Source: Opeltia flavorubescens (Eukaryota > Ascomycota > Lecanoromycetes > Teloschistales > Teloschistaceae). Taken from it: 64,000 nt of DNA. The position numbers and the translations under genes are program-made. Positions 1 through 10,337 of this stretch are shown in pieces; the first letter of the stretch is position 1, and every line of letters starts with the position of its first letter. Below the pieces are notes generated by a model, which did no database searches, was not told where the DNA came from, and worked only from the letters and a program-made list of their open reading frames with translations. The stretch is taken from positions 186,001-250,000 of the forward strand of contig KE546969.1 of NCBI GenBank assembly GCA_000442125.1. The letters are read 5' to 3'.

Positions 1-318
1 CTTAGACCGTGGGGGGACTGGAAATCTGGTCAACCCAAGGTTTACAGTTGACGCTTTGATTTCTTGAAAATGCTTGCAACGTTGTTCGAATCAATACTCG
101 CAGCATCCACATATATCCTTTAATCCCAATAATACCATCAAACAATGTTTCCCCGCAGTTCTCGTCTCAAAGGTCCATTTACTCTACAAAGTACTTCACC
201 GTTAGCGTCAGGATTCGGAGATTTCACGAAAGTGAAAGTATACTCCACCGCCTTCCACCTTCGTACCCCTCTATTCCTAGCTCCCTCAAATTGTAATACC
301 AATTCCATAGCACATCCC

Positions 319-1086
319 TCAAACAAGGCATCTCCCAAAAACGCCAGAGTCCTCCCGACTCGATTGACTCCGCTCAGCATCACCGCCGACGCCAGAGCTC
401 GTGGTCTTCTCCTCACTTGGTTGATCCGGTGCAAGAGCACTACCTTTCTCCGCCTCGGAAGCTGTGCCAATGCCCTGATCAGTTCCTGGAGCAGGCATCT
501 CTCTTCGAGTCGATGGGGCACTAGTTTGTTGCTGACTAGAGTTATCCGTCGCTTTCCCTGGTTCTGCCGCGGCGATACCTTGATCAGATCCGGATGCGTT
601 CTTCTGTGCGTCACGTGCTTGTTTTGCTGAGAGCAGACGCCTCTGATTCTCTTCTTCGAGATGGATGAGTTGAGATTGATAATCCTGTGGAAAGTGATTA
701 TCGTTAATGGGCTTGGCTATTACTAGGCTGTGCCTTCAGTGAATATGAGATCTTACCATTTTCTCGGATTGTTTTGGTATCTCTTAAGAAAGCGACTTAG
801 TGTAACCTTCAAAAAGATCCTTCCGAGCCTTCGAGAGATGGCATTCGGTTATTCCGCCTTCAGTCACTGACGATGTTTTCTTCACCAGCTTTCCTCTGAA
901 TCGAGAAACAGGGTGGTTTCCGATCGAAAGATAAACAGGTCCTGATGGATTAATGTTCTTCAACGTTTCCAGGTCTCGTGGATGTTGAAGTGCTGCCTGG
1001 CGGTGGCACAGCCGCAAGGCTGAAGGATCATGTTGACGCGGGTAGCCCCGCTGATATAGAGGGCGTACGGGCTTTCTACCAGTCAC
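319..1086 (-). CDS. Unresolved fungal gene, 3' part only well supported
   Basis: The supported part is the last exon (about 319-707). It starts with a DYQSQLIHLEEENQRRLL segment, very like the short 'DYQMQL..LEQQNK+RL' coiled motif found in many ascomycete proteins, followed by a Ser/Gln/Glu-rich tail and a stop at 319-321. A good intron (GTAAGA...CCACAG, about 708-757) joins it to a short exon ending EIPKQSEKM. Upstream, an open minus-strand frame reaches about 1086 but has no ATG, and its relation to the 3' exon is unclear. The 5' end and any catalytic domain are not recognised. It could be a real multi-exon gene with missed 5' exons, or a decayed one. Confidence 0.35.
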
Positions 1087-1504
1087 ACGAAGAAGAGAAG
1101 TAGAGCGAAGAGGGAGTAAAATGAAATTGGTATTGGGAAGTTGCTCAAGCTATATTCTATAGTCATCTTTCACATGTTGTTTGTGCTGGTATCATTCGGA
1201 ATGCTGCCGATTCTGTCACGTGATGGTGCTCACGGAGCTGTAATCGGAATGTGCCAATGCCATCAGCTTCGCTGTTCCTGCACAAGTCGAGCATTATTAT
1301 GGACAAATGCCAATGAAATCCAATGATATGATATACTTTCACAGGACAGTGATCTCATAATACGGCTCTCCGACAAAGAAGGGAGTTTTCCCGGCGACGA
1401 GGTATCCCTCGATCGGTTGATATGATGCCTCTAGCTGTCTGTGGGCGCTTCGCCCTGATAGAGTGTGGCCGAATTTTGAATCGAAGTATCGACTCATCGA
1501 CATC
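1087..1504. other. Intergenic, nothing recognised
   Basis: No ORF with a family resemblance or convincing splice pattern was seen. It would hold the 3' flank of the DUF7580 gene and the 5' flank or missing exons of the gene to the left. Confidence 0.5.
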
Positions 1505-3382
1505 CTATATAAAGCTCGTTGATCGTTGATGACTCTTACTTGAGCAATTATCCCATAACGGCTTCACAAGGCTTTCGCAGACGGATGACTGGAATTGCCG
1601 ATCGTTCCATTGCAATACAGGAGCCGAGCTAGCAAACGTCCCTTCGATACATCGACATACAGGATCCAGATAAAAGGGCAATATGTTGTCAGCAGTGTGG
1701 TTCAACCATCGCGATGCGACTTCATAGCGCGCTCCGTATGTGGTGTCCAGTAGCAATCCTTCCTGTTGGGCGTACACTTCGGATGGTGTTACGTGCCAGA
1801 TCTCTAGGAGGAGGATACCAAGGTCAAGCAATGAAGATCTTGCCTTTGTAGTGTGGGTTGCAAGAGTAGGCACTGGGCTGCTCTGGAAGTCGTGAATGAT
1901 AAACGGACTGTTGGCGTCAAATTGCCAGATGTCCTTGCCAGATGGATCGGCAACAGCGTTGTTGGGAAAGAAGATCGACTTTTTTTTCCAGGAGTCCTCT
2001 AACCAGGGAGTAGATTGGAACTGTAGCAGACAAGAAGCAAGTCGGTATGCCAATACCATTCGATGAGTCAAGCTCCATCTCACGGAATATTCTCTTGACT
2101 CGTAAGCTTTCTTGATGATGGTCTCTAGGGTCAGAGCACCGGCTACAAGACTTGTTGATCTATTGGATTGGGCCTGGGGATCTATTGGTACGTGGCAGGA
2201 AGCTAATCTGCCCCGTTCGGCCAAATACAGCTTCAGCACCTTGTTTGAACTCGATGCTTTCGTGAACGTGGCGCACAGATCTTGGACCTCACACTTTGGT
2301 GGCTCTCGAGACTCGGTTGGAGTGAAGTTAACCGTCGGTATCTCCTTAGAGTGTGGTTCCAGCGCTCTGGCTTAATTATCAATTTCATCATTGGTCACTT
2401 TACCTGGAAGAGACTCACGATTTTGTCTTCGTCCCTGTGTACTCTTCTTCTAGGGTCTCCACATGGGCGTAATACCATGCTCTGAGTTCAGCAGGAGTCG
2501 GAACAGGGAGAGCCTCAATACGAAATGATATCTGGGGCTTTTTCCGTAGTAACGGTGCTGATTGATCCTCTAGGTACAACTTGAATCGGTGAAGGGTGTG
2601 GCAACTCGTAGGACAACTCTCTCTAATTGCCGAGTAGAGGTCGCTTGTATATCTCTGAGCCTTGTTCAAAAAGCCGGTCAAGCGACGAATCCTTCCAGAC
2701 GATGGCAGCTGGTCATCATCTTGCAATAGGCCGCCAGCCACTCTGAGCCTGCTCAACATGGATGTCGACATATCGAGTTCAGAGATCTTTTGATCTAACT
2801 CCTCCTTCTCGAGTGCGAATTTGAACTTTTGGCTCGTTTGACGCCAGCGGGACGTTTTAGTTGAGTTGGCATGTAAATTGATCAAATCCAATAGATAGCT
2901 TCCCTGAGCTTGCTAATCCATGTAAGTCTGTATAGACGTAATTACCGAATGTGGGATAACTCTGGCTCGAATATTAGACTCACTTGGCTTTGGGCTTGAG
3001 ATGTCAATCCTCCAATGCTCTGAGCGATATCTATGACTATACGTTCGCATCGCTCTAGGGCACCACGGTACGGCCCATAGACTCGACCCAGATAGCGAAT
3101 GAGAGGTTCGGCTAACCGTTTGTCTAACAGCAAGTCGTAACAGTTAGAGGTCTCTAAACCTGCTATCTCGTCGTCTTCGAAGTCCGCTGCTCTTAAGAGT
3201 ATCTGCAAGTCAAGTTCTATCAAGATTCTTTGCTCTTGTAGAGCATTAATCAGGCGGTCCACAAGCAAAGCCTTACTGCGAGACCGCCGCCATATCTCGC
3301 GTGTGACCTGGTAATTTTGAAGCCCCCAGATCACGATTGGAATCGCTCCAAGGACTAAGCCTGCTGCTTCAATGCCGCTCAT
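1505..3382 (-). CDS. DUF7580 domain protein (fungal HET-s/STAND-associated type)
   Basis: Three exons (3382-2984, 2903-2419, 2366-1505) join in phase to about 581 aa. The N-terminus, MSGIEAAGLVLGAIPIVIWG then a helical segment, is the usual hydrophobic start of fungal proteins with HeLo-like or DUF7580 domains. The middle exon carries the WRQTSQKFKFALEKEELDQ helix. The last exon carries a kinase-like 'HRMVLAYRLASCLLQFQSTPWL' region (residue string shortened in families to LA..L..+..TPWL), then LLDLGILLLEIWH and a C-terminal helix. DUF7580 proteins resemble degenerate kinase folds and are expanded in filamentous ascomycetes; function is unknown and catalysis is doubtful. It is divergent from the C2H2-WD40 gene at 3746, with which it shares a 363-bp promoter region. 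The splice acceptor of exon 2 could also lie 9 bp upstream without changing frame. Confidence 0.82.
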
Positions 3383-3745
3383 GGATGAATCGTTGTATCG
3401 TTATTAGATCTGTCAACAGCGGGCAGGGCAGGCAGGCTGGACGCTCGCAGCGTCGCGACGCCAGCATAGGAAGGTGGTACAACAGGTTCTGTAGCGGGCT
3501 AGCGTCTACTGCATTGGGTAATTGCACGCGGAAAGCATCAGAGCTGATTGACAGTGATGCTGTCCTTTGTGATGGAATAGAAAGGCTTTTATGCTCAATT
3601 GAAGGTCGCTGATATCGTTGGGGTCGACGATTCCGGATCCGCTAATGATCTATGAAGAAGGCGCGGTCTGTTATTTAAGCTCTGAGGGCTTCTATTATGC
3701 AAATATTGACAAGATCAACTCCAAGCACAGCAGCTGAGACTACAG
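3383..3745. promoter_or_regulatory. Shared divergent promoter region
   Basis: This 363-bp gap separates the start codons of two divergent accessory genes. A TTATTTAAG element lies about 70 bp upstream of the plus-strand ATG and could act as a TATA box. A G/C-rich stretch with short inverted CGCGACGCC-like words lies near 3440-3470. Regulatory roles are inferred from position only. Confidence 0.35.
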
Positions 3746-6700
3746 ATGGCGCTTGATCGACCGTTGCTAATGAGTATGGAGAAGGAAGAGCAACTGTCTA
3801 AACTCGGCTATCGAATAAGCGCGACCTTCAGTTCTCTGGAAATACTTCTTGCTCGATCCGGAGAGCAGGACATCCTCTCAGCTCCGCTGGAAAACGCAAA
3901 GCAGCGTTTCAACCTTTGGGCCATTAACCTGGGTTTGTATGTGCCTGGACACAGCTCTTTGGAGTATCGCTTGGGAGATGCCCCGTTAGTCTACAGCTAC
4001 ACGAGGAAATCGCTTGCTGACCTACAAAAATACCTTGAAATTGGTATGGACTTATTCTGATACACCGTCTCAGCAAGCCTACTGCTTCCCAATGCTACTT
4101 TGGTTGCACTGCTAATACACCTTCTAAAATCTTCTAGTTGTCGAAGCACTGCAAAAGAAGGATAGAGATGAAAGTGTAACATCTGACTTGTTGCATCAAT
4201 CTCGAATTTCAGAGACACTCGAGAGGTCTCACAAGGAGGATTCTGATAGTTCGGACGACGAAGATTTCGAAACCTACCAGGATGACTCGTTTGCTGCGAC
4301 GGCGCTTGAGAACGTAAATGGACTTGTTGATAGACTTTACCGCTTGGGTTTCAAGATCCGCAATCCAGCGACTAGGGTTGGATTTACAAAGGCACAAAAT
4401 TATCAAGAAATCGACCAAGAAACTGATGTGGACCTCATACATATATTTGCATCCTTTGATCTTCAGCACGTTGAGCAAGTTTTCCTTCAATCACAAGGAA
4501 GCTTGGATAGGGAGAGTATCAAGAAGAATTTTCTGGTCAAAAGATTAGCCAGAGCCAACACACGACGGCGACAACAATTCAAGCAATGGAGGTCTCATAG
4601 AATCAAGATCGAGGCAAGCTCTAAGCACGCACGGGAGTTCAATTTCTTGATACCATCTTCAAAAGAATTTGCCAGCGGAGAGACACCAATACCGGAAGCA
4701 ACGGTTACAGCCGCTAAACCAGCACCGTCTATGCCGTCAACAGCTACACGAGTTGATCCAGCCATGGTGGCTATAGACGATACGGCGTCAATCGTATCAT
4801 CGTCGACGTACGCAAGATTTTCAAATGACCCTAGTCTTACTTTGGAGATACCACAGCTACCTAGAAAGCTACGTTTGCAGAAGGACTTCGAATGTCCATA
4901 TTGCCACGTGTTGTGCTCAGGACGAACTGGCGACCCAAGGTCTTGGAAGTAGGATCACCAGATCCCTTATTGCAGTCCGTATGAATACTAACATCATAGT
5001 CAACATGTTCTCCGTGATTTACGACCATACATCTGCACTTACAAGGACTGCAAGGACGGGGACCAGCAATACGACAGCTTCAAGCAATGGCTTTCCCACG
5101 AGACTCACAATCACCGGATTGCAAGGAGGTGTAAGGAGCATCCAGAGGAGTCTTTTCCATCACTAAATGAATGGCGGGAGCATGTAGCATCTCATCACTT
5201 AGATGCAGCCAGCTTAGATCATCTCGACATCAACGAGACGTGCTCGAGCTCAAGCGACAAGAAAAGATGCTGTCCGATCTGCGCCGAGGAAGCGGTAAAT
5301 CATGAACATGTCGGCCGTCACCTCCAACAGATAGCTCTATTTGCTCTGCCCAAGTCAACAGGCTTCGAAGATGACTCGGCTCTTGACGATAACAGTTCAG
5401 TTGCAACCGTAGATGATCTGGAACAAGAACAATTGGACAATTCGGATATGTTGTCAGTATCGAACGAAGAAAGACGGCCACCGGAAGCGGTATATGGAGT
5501 TGACTTCAACGACGTGGGTAATATGCTCGGGGAACTTGATCCATTTCAATTGGCTTACAACAACCGAGACATCGACGGTAATCGGTACACAATCTACAAC
5601 CCTAAAATTCCCCGCACACTTGATGTTGAACTCAAACACAACTTTTCCTTTGATGATTGTTTAGTTACCTGTGTTAAGTTCTCGCCCGATGCTCAATATA
5701 TCGCTGTTGGATTAGATCAGACCGCAATCGTTTATGAAGTTGAGACAGGATCAGAGAGAACAAATCTCAAGCTTGGCTACGATCTCAATGATGACGAAAT
5801 GTTCGTTCGAGGCTTATGCTTCGATGATTCGGGAGTCTATCTGGCGATTGCTTCAGACCGAAAACCAATCAGGGTATTGTTTTCCTGTCCTGTGCCAATC
5901 AGATGTGTTGACCTAATCCGTATCTCTACAAGATCTTTCACATTGATAGCGGTAAACTTCATGTCACTCTGACGGGACACGAGGGAAATGTTTTCAGCGT
6001 CGAATTCATCGCAAATTCTAATTTCCTTCTTTCGTGCGGCGAAGATTCTACCGTTCGACTGTGGGACGCTCAGACTGGGGCTGAAATATCAAACTTTCTC
6101 ATGGGAAGAAAGCATGTGAGCAGTATCGCCACTTCTACTGATGGTCAATTCTTCGCTGCAAGCACCCTTGACGGAACAGCTAAAGTTTGGAATCTGGAAG
6201 GCGAGCTATTACATGCTCTATCAAGTGCTAGACCACGATTATACAGTATCTATGACATTGATTTCTCACCAGATGGTCGAACCGTCGTCATGGGATATTC
6301 AGATGGGATTTGTAAAATTTGGAATCTCTCTGACGGCATGGCAAGTCCTTCGGGGAGAATTGATGGACTCAAACCAACACTCATAGGCCACAAGGTGATC
6401 ATACATCTTAGTCGTAAAACTCTTCTACCTACACGACTAAAAGCACACGCAGGAACTAGTACGTGCTGCAACTTTCACTAAAGATGGCAGATGGGTTGTA
6501 AGCGGTTCTATGGATCGGGGCATACAAATCTGGGATCCTGTTACAGGTGACGCAGTTCTTCGGATCGAAGGGCATGGTAGGGAAGGTAGGATATCTGCAG
6601 CAAGGTATCATGTTCAATGGCCAAATACTAATCTTCCACTCCAGTCGTGAGTCTGGACACAAGCTCAATTGGTAATTACATTGCTTCGGGTAGTTTCGAT

Positions 6701-6807
6701 GGATCGGTGAATATATGGCGGTATGTCGCTTCCTCTTTGCCCTTTTCAACCCGAGACAGTCGACAGACACTAACGACTTCAGGTATCGTTATCGACGAGA
6801 AAATTAG
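3746..6807 (+). CDS. C2H2 zinc-finger (acuF-type) fused to Tup1-like WD40 propeller
   Basis: Seven exons (3746-4043, 4138-4948, 5000-5873, 5933-6394, 6453-6585, 6645-6720, 6783-6807) join in phase to 892 aa. Residues 1-350 match the N-terminal half of fungal acuF-type C2H2 proteins: a helical domain with FNLWAINLGLYVPGHSSL, an acidic SDSSDDED patch, then ECPYCHVLC. After the next splice come YICTYKDCKDGD, HETHNHRIARRC and CCPICAEE, i.e. several zinc-finger pairs. The chain then continues through YNPKIPRTLDVELKHNF, the linker that precedes the WD40 domain of Tup1 corepressors, into seven WD repeats (endings include VRLWDA, AKVWNL, CKIWNL, IQIWDP, VNIWRY). The reading frame is open across the junction (exon 3 holds both parts), so the fusion is in the genome, not a model artefact. 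It may be a chromatin- or defence-linked scaffold; that is inference. Confidence 0.85.
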
Positions 6808-8249
6808 CGGATCAAGGGATGGGTAATGAATGAATAGTGAAGGTGGATACTTGAGATAAGTACTGATATATTTTGCGTGTCACTTTGCGAGCCACGTAAG
6901 CCTTCGTGAATCAATTGCCTTTTAGACCGTTGTAAGATACTTGTGTCTCTCTCTATCGTCTTCTTCTTCTTCTTATAGCGATCACTCTCTCAATCAAGAA
7001 ACCCGAATATACAGATCTATACTCGCTTTGCAGACATTCAACTTAGTCCTTCCTGAGAGCGGCCTTGGTATCGCGCCGTGGCATGACAAGGTTCAAAAAA
7101 CAATAGACTGTTATCAAGAGGTCATTTGGAAGACGATACAGTATTTTCAAAAAAAGGATAAGGCTAGAAAATACAGAGGCTTTATTCTTCAGAAAATCTT
7201 GAACGATACCCCAAACCATCTACACCGACTCGCGGACTCTATGTGAGAAAATGTATAAATGTTTACTACAATGAACAGCCAATCAGAGATTTAGTATACA
7301 CTATGCACCATCAAGTACCCGTCCATTACACCTGTATCCACGATTCGAAGCACCATGATTGAGAAGAGCTACCTTGGAAACCGAAAGTCCCCCTTTTAAT
7401 GATAAAAAAATAAGAGAGTATGGGCGGACCGCTACGCCAACACTTCTTTGCACTCATTTTCATGCACTCTGATCAGTCCTCAACAACCAACTCTATTTCC
7501 ACCACCGAAAAGATCAACCATTCAATGACTTCTCCAAGAGCTATCCGATCCCTAACCACATAATTCCAGCAAATACTATCAATCAACGAACTTATCTATA
7601 GCATATCATATGCATATTCAATCATATTTAACACCCCGACCCAACCACAGCTCTAAATATATATTTATGGACGGGACAATGGCGTGCCCTTGAAACTGAT
7701 TATTTACATCTAGATACACGGTCAGGATATAAGGATCTTCTCCTACCTACCTCTTAAAGATACTGCGCTTTCGCGATATGCACAAGTCTAGAAACTTGTA
7801 GAGTCGTAATATAACGGCTTAAATATATCCAGTGGCTGATCCACACTATTATGCCTTATGCATGTAAAAAGCCCGGTGGCGCTGCTGCGCCTCATTGAAA
7901 GCATCAAGGCATACCTAAAACCTAAACGGCCTCGTTGATAATAACTTCATCTTCAACACAGAAGAATTTCTTTGTTACAGTAAATAATGGCGAAATCCTC
8001 ATCAATATGCTTCAGGGCTGAATAATCGTTTTGAACGGCGTTGTTGATCGGTCCTGCCTGAATACAAGACAGAAGCACGGCTGTCATTGGACGTTGCTTT
8101 ATTACAAGAGTCCAAGCCATTATGTCGTTGAGATTATGAGTGATTTCTATGGTGGATGATGACAGCATACTTGTATTTGGATAGGCTGAGAGGATTCCAT
8201 GATAAACGCGCCTCACCGAAATAGTGTATTTTGACGGGTCTCAAGAACT
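6808..8249. other. Long intergenic stretch, no supported gene
   Basis: Short ORFs exist on both strands (for example 6941-7246 plus, 7953-8216 minus), but none resembles a known family. The plus ORF begins in a TCT/CTT microsatellite near 6945-6980. The region is A/T-rich compared with flanking genes. Confidence 0.5.
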
Positions 8250-10265
8250 ATGACTACCACAGACTTGACCAGAGATCTAGTGGGCTGGTATTCCAATACC
8301 AGTAATAATACTACCAGGTAAGACTCGCTTCCCACAACGATATGTTCGGAACCAGCCGCCATTTCAGCATATCGATCTTCGTACTTATCATTTATTTAGC
8401 TCTGAGGAAATCCTCTCCTCAACCTTCACCCACGCAAAATCCCTCCTACACAAACTCCTCAACCCCCAAGATTTCTCAACTTTATTTCCTCCAACAGCAG
8501 CGAGTCCCCCAAACACAGCAGCAGGCCAAAAACAGCATGTAGCAAGCCACAGTATCTTCGACGTACACCGCTGTCTCAAAGACGCACAAGAATCATACGA
8601 ATCTCGAATCGGACGTAGTTCTAACGAGTTCTCGACACTCACGCCCTCTGCTAACGCGCCCAGCCATGGATTGCGGATGGCGCTGGGGAAACCGAGGCCG
8701 AAAGTGAGAATGTGGTTGACGGGTTTATCCGAGAAGTTGCTGTATTATGGGAATATCTTCGATACGTTGGCGCAGCATCATCCAGAGTATGTTGCGCTGG
8801 CGTGGGGGACGTTAAAATTTCTATTTGTCGTAAGCGCTTTGATTCTTATCCATGATCGTATTCAATCGAATTACCTCCGTGTACTCCTACTAGATCACGG
8901 TAATGACACTCGATAGGCCATCATCAACCATGCCACAACAGCCTCCAAACTCGCTACCTCGATCTCCCAAATCGCCGATATCCTCCCCCAGCACTCTCTT
9001 CATTTAATCCTCTATCCAACTCCCGAGATGCAGGCGGCAGTCGCCCGGCTCTATGCTACCATCATGAGGTTTTTCCTCTCTGCCCTGCAGTGGTACAACG
9101 ACAGCCGCACTACCCATGCCATCAAATCAATCTTCCAGCCGTGGGATATCAGATTCAAAGGAGAACACGAAGCCATCGCGGCCACTGCGCAGCGTGTTGA
9201 GCGATTGGCTGATGTCGCCCTGAAGGCGGAGGTGAGAGATACGAGGTTAGAAGTCGTCAAAGGCAGGGGAGACTGGGAGGTCGTGAGGCGGGAGATGATC
9301 GAGTTGAGGGAAGAGAATCGGCGTTGGCATGAGTTGTGGAAGGAGAGCATCCAGGGTATGGAAGGGTCGGTTTTTGGTGAGTCGGAATGTTTGCTTCAAG
9401 GAGAATGTAAAGAGATCCAGTGGCGGGGTCAATCTAGGTCCTTCCATGTCGATTGAGCCAACGAAACTGACCAACTGTGGCTGCAGGCATGTACAAGGAG
9501 ATCCGCCTTGACCTCGCTTCTCAACGCGCGACTCTCAGTCGAATCCACCTAAACCAAATGCTCACACTGCCATTCTGGAACTCCCTCCCCACCTCCGGAG
9601 AATCGTTGCAATTTTGCCGATCCATGCGTAGGAGACGTCGCGAGCGCATCAAGTTACCGCTCCTAGACATTGACCGGCTAAACTCCTGGAACGCACAGCA
9701 AAGTAACGCTGTACTTTTCATTGACGCGCAAAATTCCCTAGTAGCCAAGACATTCATGATTGATCTGGTCAACCTAGCTCTGGAGAGTAATCTGGCTATC
9801 ATATGGGCCTTACGATTTGCCAATTACTGGGAGAGATCAATGAGCGCGACGGATATCGCACGGATGCTGGTCTTGCAAGCGATGCAAGCGGGCGCTGACC
9901 AATTGCTGAACAGTCCTTTCCCAGTGACCGTAGAGCAGCTGCGAGAAGCAGCTGGTCTCGACGAGTGGGTTGCGATCTTGAACCATCTGATTCCTAATTC
10001 GGGTCACGTATACATCGTCCTTGACGCCGATCTTTTAGCCCATGCGACAGCGCATGAACGAAGTCAAGCAATGGAGATGCTAGATTTGCTTAGACTGAGA
10101 CTGTCGGGGAACATTAAGATCGTGGCTGCAACTTCAAGCGTCAGCCGAGGCTACGCTGAGGATCTCGAGGATTTGAACGCCTGCATCAGGATACACACCG
10201 GCACTGTGCAAGGCCGGCGACAGCCGCGAAGGTCGCGGCGACCAGCATCGCGGTTCAGGTATTAA
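8250..10265 (+). CDS. DUF7708 protein with degenerate P-loop NTPase half
   Basis: Four exons (8250-8317, 8400-8829, 8917-9376, 9487-10265) give 578 aa. Residues about 85-300 are the DUF7708 domain common at the N-terminus of fungal STAND proteins: a WLTGLSEKLLYYGNI helix, HHPEYVALAWGTLKFLFV, LILYPTPEMQAAVARLYA, and a helical RLADVALKAEVRD end. The second half has the order of a P-loop NTPase. However, the Walker A position reads VLFIDAQNSLVAKTFMIDLV, with no GxxxxGK[ST]. A Walker B-like strand (HVYIVLDADLL) and a sensor-like strand (NIKIVAATSS) remain. It therefore looks like a pseudo-NTPase or signalling platform, as in related DUF7708 proteins. It ends 72 bp from the convergent AAA gene. 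The N-terminal exon is short and inferred from splice phase. Confidence 0.8.
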
Positions 10266-10337
10266 TGAGGGCTGCCGGACTCAGGAGAATTCCGAAATCG
10301 ATATGTCAACGTCCATCTGCCGGAGAACTCGAGAAAT

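Noticed and set aside
145-630. 161-codon plus ORF
   Set aside because: It is the shadow of the minus-strand exon with the DYQ..LEEEN motif; no family resemblance.
6941-7246. 101-codon plus ORF after the C2H2-WD40 gene
   Set aside because: Starts in a TCT microsatellite, has no recognisable relative and no supporting splice pattern.
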